Virus record (IMG/VR): IMGVR_UViG_3300036760_000306
Span: 1 to 64,000 of that record
DNA: 64,000 nucleotides
Reading direction: 5' to 3' (one strand)
DNA from: a virus
The position numbers and the translations under genes are program-made. Below, in pieces: positions 59,050 to 64,000 of this stretch. Below the pieces are notes generated by a model. That model did not search any database and was not told the origin of the DNA. It saw nothing but the letters and a program-made list of their open reading frames with translations. Position 1 is the stretch's first letter. The number at the start of each line of letters is the position of its first letter.

Positions 59050-59379
59050 TCACCGGAGGCCATGGAGTAACCTGTCTACCCGCTCGGGTTCTCGTTTCCT
59101 GAGTTCCGCTTCGACTCGGCTGTAGAACGTGGCCCGGTTCAGCATCCGGTGCCGCACGGTGGAGATCAGGCCCCCGCCCATCCGGAGGGCGCTGAAGGTG
59201 ATGGTCAAGAACGAAACCATCGCCAGCGTGCTCAGGCGTTCGACCTGGAGCTTGGCGAGGATTAGGTCCGCATCGGGCGCGAGTTCCCCAAGCTCAGGGC
59301 TCATTCTCTCGTAGATGGCATCGACCAACGAGTCGTCGGACCCTTGCCACGTGTAAATCGTCTCAACCCACTCATCCAT
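59050..59379 (-). CDS. Hypothetical protein with hydrophobic centre
   Basis: 109 residues; central hydrophobic helix (LSTLAMVSFLTITFSALRMGGG) may be a membrane segment; Arg-rich C-terminus. Not recognised. Preceded by the promoter box with 8-nt spacing. Confidence 0.55.
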   Translation of the reverse strand: MDEWVETIYTWQGSDDSLVDAIYERMSPELGELAPDADLILAKLQVERLSTLAMVSFLTITFSALRMGGGLISTVRHRMLNRATFYSRVEAELRKREPERVDRLLHGLR

Positions 59380-59387
59380 GGGGCGAG

Positions 59388-59396
59388 ACTACACCA
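59388..59396 (-). promoter_or_regulatory. Extended -10-like promoter box (minus strand)
   Basis: TGGTGTAGT on the minus strand, exactly 8 nt before ATG 59379. It shows that the same promoter architecture works in both orientations. Confidence 0.6.
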
Positions 59397-59399
59397 GAA

Positions 59400-60992
59400 T
59401 CAACTGCTCAACGTGTGGTTGTGGCCGTTCTGCGTGTGGTTGTGCCCAGTATCCGTAACCCCATGGCTGTGCCCAGAATCGGAGACGGTGACTCCGGTGG
59501 CGCTGGACCCTAAAGTATGGGTGTGCTGTGTCTGCGTTAAATTCAATGAATAGACGTACCACACATCAATGCCGTGATTACCGTGGTGGTTGCCCGTAAC
59601 ATCGAAAGTACCATTCACCGTATCCGTTGCTGCAAACGTTCTAACCTCACCGTCAACGCTGACCTTTAAAAATGCTGTCACGTTGTCATTTGGCACCCCG
59701 AAGGACGCGCCTAACTCGATAGTTACGCTAGTCCCACCACCCACCGGGGCGCTATTCACGTAGTTGGTGACGAAAAAGAAGGCTTTGGCACCCACGACAA
59801 CGCCCCCGCCAACCGGCTTGGTGAACACCTCTGCTAGAGCGCTACCGTTACGACCTGTGCCATTAATCGTGACTGTGCCGCCCGCCCAACCTGCGGGAAA
59901 CGTTACGTCCATGGTCCGGGGCACGCCGGGCTGTGCAGTGGGCACACTACTGGCGGCGGGTTGAGCGATGGTACCCTGAGTAAGTCCATCGGCTTCAACA
60001 GTGTTCAGGGCATACCACCCCGTCAACGTAACCGCATTGTTTACGGGAGTCGTGGAGCCCACCGTGTGGGTGTGTCCAGGATCCGTGACAGCGGTAACGG
60101 CCGTACCCGAGTTGATCGAGAGTCCGGTGGCACTTGAGTTGTTCGTAGGCGTGGTCGAGTTGACCGTGAGAGGATCCGAACCGCCTGCATGTGTCGCAGA
60201 GTGCGCAGTAGGAGTACGAGCGTTTGAAAGCCTAGGGTCGTTGCCAGCCGTAACTGTGTTGGCTGCGGAGCCGTAAGGGACTTCTTCCCATGTTGTGTTT
60301 GCGGCGTTTCGTTTGAGAAACCCATTTGCAAGCTTTGCAGGGAGTGCGTCTGCTTGTAAGCCCACAACCGAAGGAGCCGGGTAAACACCCGCTAAATCGC
60401 CACTAGCGGGACCAACAGGAGGCCCACCGCCAAAGACTATCGGAGCGTGGGTCCACTGGTTTAGAAACGAATCGTAAAGTAGGACATCCCCGTTGCTCGG
60501 GGGCGGCGCTTCGATTGGAATGCCCTCAAGACCCACGACGGTGGGGTTTGGGTAGGTTCCGAATAGATCCCCACCAGCAGGCCCAACCGGCGGACTTCCT
60601 GCAACCCAGTTAACACCGTCCGACCAATAGGGACCGTTATCGGTTGTGTTCCAGATCACGGTTCCGGAGGGGTACCCAGAAGCGGCGGGGAGAGTCAGAG
60701 TCGTGTACGCCTCGGGCGTAACGAACATTTGAGCGATGATGACGCCGACCTGGTGGAACTTCCGGATCGTGCCTGCCTCAAACGAAAGCAAAGATCGGCT
60801 GGATCCAGCGATGTCGATGAAGCCGCCTACAGGGACATAGCAGGCAACTTTGCGGTTCTGGTTCTCGTACCCAACGTCCAAGTCATTGATCAGGACCGGG
60901 TTCGTGTTGGGACGCCCGTCAGCCATCAAACCCGTATGCGTCAACCGAATCAGGAGGACGGGACGAGGCGCTGGGTTCGGCGTCGGGGGCAT
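59400..60992 (-). CDS. Tail fibre / receptor-binding-type protein
   Basis: 530 residues from ATG 60992 (an in-frame upstream extension to 61091 is possible). Two repeats of GPAGGDLFGTYPNPTVVGL type (second copy GPASGDLAGVYPAPSVVGL) are typical of phage fibre shafts. Thr/Ser/Asn-rich beta segments follow, and the end has many H-x-H pairs (GHTHTVG, QHTHTLG, GHNHTQNGHNHT), as in metal-binding fibre tips. It would contact the host surface. It is the only fibre gene seen. Confidence 0.7.
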   Translation of the reverse strand: MPPTPNPAPRPVLLIRLTHTGLMADGRPNTNPVLINDLDVGYENQNRKVACYVPVGGFIDIAGSSRSLLSFEAGTIRKFHQVGVIIAQMFVTPEAYTTLTLPAASGYPSGTVIWNTTDNGPYWSDGVNWVAGSPPVGPAGGDLFGTYPNPTVVGLEGIPIEAPPPSNGDVLLYDSFLNQWTHAPIVFGGGPPVGPASGDLAGVYPAPSVVGLQADALPAKLANGFLKRNAANTTWEEVPYGSAANTVTAGNDPRLSNARTPTAHSATHAGGSDPLTVNSTTPTNNSSATGLSINSGTAVTAVTDPGHTHTVGSTTPVNNAVTLTGWYALNTVEADGLTQGTIAQPAASSVPTAQPGVPRTMDVTFPAGWAGGTVTINGTGRNGSALAEVFTKPVGGGVVVGAKAFFFVTNYVNSAPVGGGTSVTIELGASFGVPNDNVTAFLKVSVDGEVRTFAATDTVNGTFDVTGNHHGNHGIDVWYVYSLNLTQTQHTHTLGSSATGVTVSDSGHSHGVTDTGHNHTQNGHNHTLSS

Positions 60993-61048
60993 ACCAGGGC
61001 TTTTGACAAGAACAAAAACCCCGGATCCCCTAATCGTCCCCGCTAGGC

Positions 61049-61399
61049 ATGGACAAGGATCTGGACCGCTGGAATCGCAAACAAGCGGCATACCGTCGTA
61101 GAAAAGCCCTACAAGAGCGGGCCATCAATCATTTGGGCGGTAAGTGCCAGATTTGCGGTTACGCCAAGTGCCTGGCAGCCTTGGACATGCACCACACCGA
61201 TCCTATGGGTAAGGACTTCAACATCTCAGCGGGCTTGACCTCGTGGGAACGTGTTCTACCTGAGCTGGAGAAATGCGTGCTTTTGTGCTCAAACTGCCAT
61301 CGGGAAGTCCATGATGGGCTTCACCCCGGGTATCTCGAACTCGATGGTGTTTGGGGTTCTAGGTACGACACCGAACTGGAAACCGAGGACCTTCATTAG
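61049..61399 (+). CDS. HNH endonuclease
   Basis: 116 residues. CQICGYAKC, LDMHHTDP and LLCSNCHREVH are the zinc knuckles and HNH catalytic core, intact. The N-terminus is basic and helical. It is transcribed opposite to its surroundings, between the fibre gene and minus-strand genes, and the acireductone dioxygenase gene begins on the next base. Probably a free-standing homing endonuclease. Confidence 0.85.
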   Translation: MDKDLDRWNRKQAAYRRRKALQERAINHLGGKCQICGYAKCLAALDMHHTDPMGKDFNISAGLTSWERVLPELEKCVLLCSNCHREVHDGLHPGYLELDGVWGSRYDTELETEDLH

Positions 61400-61834
61400 A
61401 TGCTTGCCTATTGGTTGAATGCTCAAGAGTGCCTGGATCTCCCGCTTGCTGAACTGCGGCGGAACGGGATTGTGTACGAGTCGATTCCTGTTCAGGACCC
61501 TTGGCCACATTTGAATCGAATCAAAGCGGAGCATGGGTATGTGGCTGAAGACCTGGTGGACTTGAACGCGACTCGACCGGACTTCGAGAACCTAGGCCGA
61601 GCGTTCAAGCGTGAACACTCTCACGAAGAAGATGAGGTCCGCTTCATCGTCTCAGGGAATGGCACTTTCGACATCCGGTCAAACGACGACTGCTGGATGC
61701 GAGTTTGGGTTGAGCCTGGGGACCTGATCATCATCCCGGCTGGCCGTCACCACCTGTTTCATTTGACCAGCGAAGGCATCGAGGCCATCCGGCTGTTCAA
61801 GAACGAGGCGGGTTGGGTGCCTAGCTATCGTTAG
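61400..61834 (+). CDS. Acireductone dioxygenase-family cupin
   Basis: 144 residues, a little shorter than bacterial enzymes (~180). EHSHEEDEVRFIVSG gives H73, H75 and E79, and PAGRHHLFHL gives H117; spacing equals H96/H98/E102/H140 of the Klebsiella enzyme, so the metal site is complete. The C-terminal RLF...GWVPSYR is also a family signature. The enzyme converts acireductone to the keto-acid precursor of methionine (Fe form) in the salvage of methylthioadenosine, the by-product of spermidine synthesis. It follows the HNH gene without a gap and converges on the next minus gene. Confidence 0.85.
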   Translation: MLAYWLNAQECLDLPLAELRRNGIVYESIPVQDPWPHLNRIKAEHGYVAEDLVDLNATRPDFENLGRAFKREHSHEEDEVRFIVSGNGTFDIRSNDDCWMRVWVEPGDLIIIPAGRHHLFHLTSEGIEAIRLFKNEAGWVPSYR

Positions 61835-62235
61835 CGACCCCAGCTAAGCCTAGCTGAGTACGACATCGTTACCACTATGTCGTAAGCTTCCGATGGATCT
61901 TGAGTTGAACCCATGAAAGAAGCGGTAACGGTAACGTACCAACCGCCTTTTGAGAACGGAATTTCAAAGGTCCATTGTTTGCCGCTGGTCAGGCTGGGCG
62001 AATTTCTGTTGCTATAGTATTCTGCCCGGTAGTTCTGGATGGGGATCCCAGCAGCAGAGAGTCTGTCGAAGATCGCTGTAATCGGCTTCCAGTCGCTATC
62101 TCTGTGGACCCCGCTTGTCCCCGTCTGGGTAAGCTTCCTCAAGTAGGTTTCTGCCCGAGCCCTGGTCAAGCCTTCTAGGCCCTGATCTTGAGCTTGCAGG
62201 TAACGGAGGGCTACTTTTTGAGTGGTAGGGTCCAT
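61831..62235 (-). CDS. Hypothetical protein with N-terminal RVAxRYLxA tag
   Basis: 134 residues from ATG 62235. TQKVALRYLQAQD (5-17) is the shared module. The rest is a helical part followed by beta strands (WYVTVTASFMG, YDIVVTMSY) of unknown fold. A copy on the opposite strand to most other tag carriers. Confidence 0.6.
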   Translation of the reverse strand: MDPTTQKVALRYLQAQDQGLEGLTRARAETYLRKLTQTGTSGVHRDSDWKPITAIFDRLSAAGIPIQNYRAEYYSNRNSPSLTSGKQWTFEIPFSKGGWYVTVTASFMGSTQDPSEAYDIVVTMSYSARLSWGR

Positions 62236-62262
62236 GTACACCACTGTCGGGACAACAATGCC

Positions 62263-63105
62263 TTATTTCTGAACAGTGCTGACCATCCCCAGGGGCTCAT
62301 CCGAAAGCTCGAACCGCATCACCTGCTCGAACCCGACCGGGACTCGCAGGAATGGCCCATCGAGGTACAGGGTGGCGTCGGTCGTGAGGCTGGTGAACGT
62401 GAACTTGTCGCCCAGCCAGACCAAGGAGCCCGTTTCGGTTTCGGAGCAGACCTCACGTAGGACGGTCTGGAGCTGCTTTGAGAGAAGAGGCAGCACTTTA
62501 CCGCCCGAGGACCTGATAGCCCCTGTGGAGCCCGCCCCGGTGCCCACCCAGAGCCCTGAGCAGGCGTAGCGAATCTTCCCCGGGGGTGCAATCCGGGTCA
62601 TGGCCGCCGGACACGTGTGGCTGAACAGGGCCTCATTGAGCACCCGGCGGCTCACCACTTGCTTGCCCACCGTCACGGACATCCTGGGGATCCAGGTGAC
62701 CTTGCGGTCCTCCGATAGCGCCTTCTTGAGCGCCTTGGTCAGCAGGTGCTTCTTCTCGAAGATCTGACAGAAGCGGCCCTTGCTGAATACCGGGTCACTG
62801 TTGATCGCGAACAGGAAGGCCTTTGGGCCAATGTTGTGGCTCGCCGACAAGACCGTGCCATCTCCGCCCACGGTAATCACGAGATCCCCGTGACCCGCTT
62901 TGAACCTCTGCCCAGCACCTTCCACGACCCAAGGCTTCACCCCGAGTTCAGACAGAACCGCGATGGTGAGATTCACGGTACGGACGTGACGGGCGTGGGA
63001 GCCCTCCATGCGGATCCTCGATACCTCGCTGAGCTTACCAAATTGGGCACGGTTTAGGCGGTATTGCTCCCAGGTGGACTGCTTCTTGACGAGGATGACT
63101 CTCAC
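62263..63105 (-). CDS. NAD kinase
   Basis: 280 residues, typical length. ITVGGDGTVLSAS (GGDGT 80-84), VLNEALF (N157/E158) and LWVGTGAGSTG are the three NAD/ATP-binding motifs. It makes NADP from NAD. A phage copy could raise NADPH for nucleotide synthesis, or protect the nicotinamide dinucleotide pool from NAD-degrading defences. GTG start. Confidence 0.85.
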   Translation of the reverse strand: MRVILVKKQSTWEQYRLNRAQFGKLSEVSRIRMEGSHARHVRTVNLTIAVLSELGVKPWVVEGAGQRFKAGHGDLVITVGGDGTVLSASHNIGPKAFLFAINSDPVFSKGRFCQIFEKKHLLTKALKKALSEDRKVTWIPRMSVTVGKQVVSRRVLNEALFSHTCPAAMTRIAPPGKIRYACSGLWVGTGAGSTGAIRSSGGKVLPLLSKQLQTVLREVCSETETGSLVWLGDKFTFTSLTTDATLYLDGPFLRVPVGFEQVMRFELSDEPLGMVSTVQK

Positions 63106-63156
63106 CAGAACCGCTTTTCAGGGGCCTTCTCAGCCTTTGCTTCGATTTCGTCCACT

Positions 63157-63390
63157 TCAGCTCCTACGTGTAGAACCAAAACCACCCTGGAAGAGCGCGT
63201 TGGGGTGCAGTTGAACACCGTCAAGTAGGAGGGGTTTTCGGTCGGGCATGATCTTGTAGACGGGAAGCCCGAGGTGAGCACGCAGCGAGGTCATCTCGGA
63301 TGCCGCTTTGCTCACGGTGAAGTGCGTGATTTCAGCGTCCCCTGACTTACCAGGGGACAGGATATCGACCATCTTGGGGAACAATGTCAT
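63157..63390 (-). CDS. Small hypothetical protein
   Basis: 77 residues. The segment DAEITHFTVSKAASEMTSLRA resembles the beginning of a larger phage/bacterial family, but the sequence ends soon after, so it may be truncated. Not assigned. Confidence 0.4.
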   Translation of the reverse strand: MTLFPKMVDILSPGKSGDAEITHFTVSKAASEMTSLRAHLGLPVYKIMPDRKPLLLDGVQLHPNALFQGGFGSTRRS

Positions 63391-63420
63391 GCCGATACCA
63401 CACTTGGACTCGGGAAAACT

Positions 63421-63852
63421 CTAGGCTTTGGTGACGATTTCACCAGACGACACCAAGGTTGCCTTCCCCATCAAGGTCTTGTTGTAGACGACCCGCCGGT
63501 CCCCATTCGAGGGGATGTCGAAGAAGAAACTATGCGCGTCCGTGCTACTGCGGAACACATCATAGACGATTCGAGGCGTACCCTCGCCGCATCCTAAAGC
63601 CTCTGCAACTTTCTGAAGGAGATCCGGTTCCTGCTGTAGAACCGACTTGCGTTCCTCCAGGCAGAATTGCCACTCGTGGGAGTGGCTAGCCGACCTGAAG
63701 GCATACATAATTTCGTAGAGCTGGCCCTCAACTCGGACCAAAGAGCCGGGCTGCCACCTAAGCTTAGGCGGTTTGCCCGTTTGCACCGCCATGCGGCCTC
63801 TACCTTCGGGACCCCGAAGGGTCATCATAGGGGGCAACTGAATCTTTTTCAT
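63421..63852 (-). CDS. Hypothetical protein
   Basis: 143 residues, beta-rich (GSLVRVEGQLYEIMYAF). Not recognised. Its ATG lies one base after the stop of the small basic gene upstream. Confidence 0.5.
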   Translation of the reverse strand: MKKIQLPPMMTLRGPEGRGRMAVQTGKPPKLRWQPGSLVRVEGQLYEIMYAFRSASHSHEWQFCLEERKSVLQQEPDLLQKVAEALGCGEGTPRIVYDVFRSSTDAHSFFFDIPSNGDRRVVYNKTLMGKATLVSSGEIVTKA

Positions 63853-63853
63853 C

Positions 63854-63994
63854 CTACGAGTGCTCTACCAGCTCTTTACGGAGCCGATCTTTCATTCGGC
63901 GCTTGCGCCGGTCACGCATCACTCCAGCCTTACGGCCACGAGCGATCACAGCAACCGAGTTACGAACCTCATTGCTCTTTACTTTGGTTGCCAT
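63854..63994 (-). CDS. Small very basic protein
   Basis: 46 residues, ATG 63994. More than a third Arg/Lys (IARGRKAGVMRDRRKRRMKDRLRKEL). It could bind nucleic acid or be structural. Complete within the window; the operon probably continues beyond the right edge. Confidence 0.5.
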   Translation of the reverse strand: MATKVKSNEVRNSVAVIARGRKAGVMRDRRKRRMKDRLRKELVEHS

Positions 63995-64000
63995 GCCGTT

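Overview
The window looks like part of a large (jumbo-type) double-stranded DNA tailed phage genome. Genes are packed with 1-26 base stop/start overlaps, and several large structural-type genes lie beside a self-contained replication set: SNF2-type helicase, degenerate loader-like protein, DnaB-type helicase, CHC2 zinc-finger protein and family A DNA polymerase. There are also nucleotide-metabolism genes, chaperone and protease genes, and many homing elements. No rRNA, tRNA or CRISPR array was found. An exported protein ending like an outer-membrane beta-barrel weakly suggests a Gram-negative host; no gene identifies the host.

Layout. 1-3862: a large virion-type protein, cut by the window edge. 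3882-6889 (minus): an operon with a J-domain protein and a winged-helix protein. 7033-9996: a methyltransferase-like gene, a membrane/export cassette and an AdoMet-decarboxylase-family proenzyme. 10061-25755: replication, with three inteins. 25796-28137: a DUF2997 / DUF1257 (Ycf35) / Ycf46-like AAA+ module. 28227-34903: deoxyribonucleotidase, a fused-duplicate ThyX-like enzyme, a nitrilase-family amidase and broken GIY-YIG genes. 35195-37516: ClpX with an intein. 37541-49580: many small proteins, a DUF1848 radical-SAM-like protein, an H1-like protein with a HARE-HTH-like domain, YkgJ, SLOG and macro-domain proteins and a DHH phosphoesterase. 49762-56136: very large multidomain proteins (cyclotransferase, metalloproteases, ADP-ribosyltransferase-like domains, topoisomerase IB). 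56393-63994 is mostly minus strand: Dam, RNase HII, tail fibre and NAD kinase, interrupted by a plus-strand HNH plus acireductone dioxygenase pair.

Three signals stand out. First, a nine-residue module, roughly [RK]-[VI]-[AV]-x-R-[YFW]-[LFM]-x-A, recurs about fifteen times in ten otherwise unrelated proteins. It sits at N-termini, at internal domain borders, or near C-termini. The proteins include zinc metalloproteases, ADP-ribosyltransferase-like domains and a topoisomerase IB. I infer a head-targeting or processing tag for cargo carried in the virion, by analogy with T4 Alt and internal proteins. Second, an extended -10-like box TGGTGTAGT lies exactly 8 nt before the start codon of at least five genes on both strands, implying phage promoters for leaderless or nearly leaderless mRNAs. 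Third, several genes concern AdoMet/polyamines/methionine salvage (AdoMetDC family, acireductone dioxygenase, nitrilase-family amidase) and NAD/ADP-ribose (NAD kinase, macro domain, SLOG protein, ART-like domains).

Selfish elements are dense: four inteins (three in or beside Walker A motifs), three damaged or truncated GIY-YIG genes, an HNH remnant and one apparently intact HNH gene.
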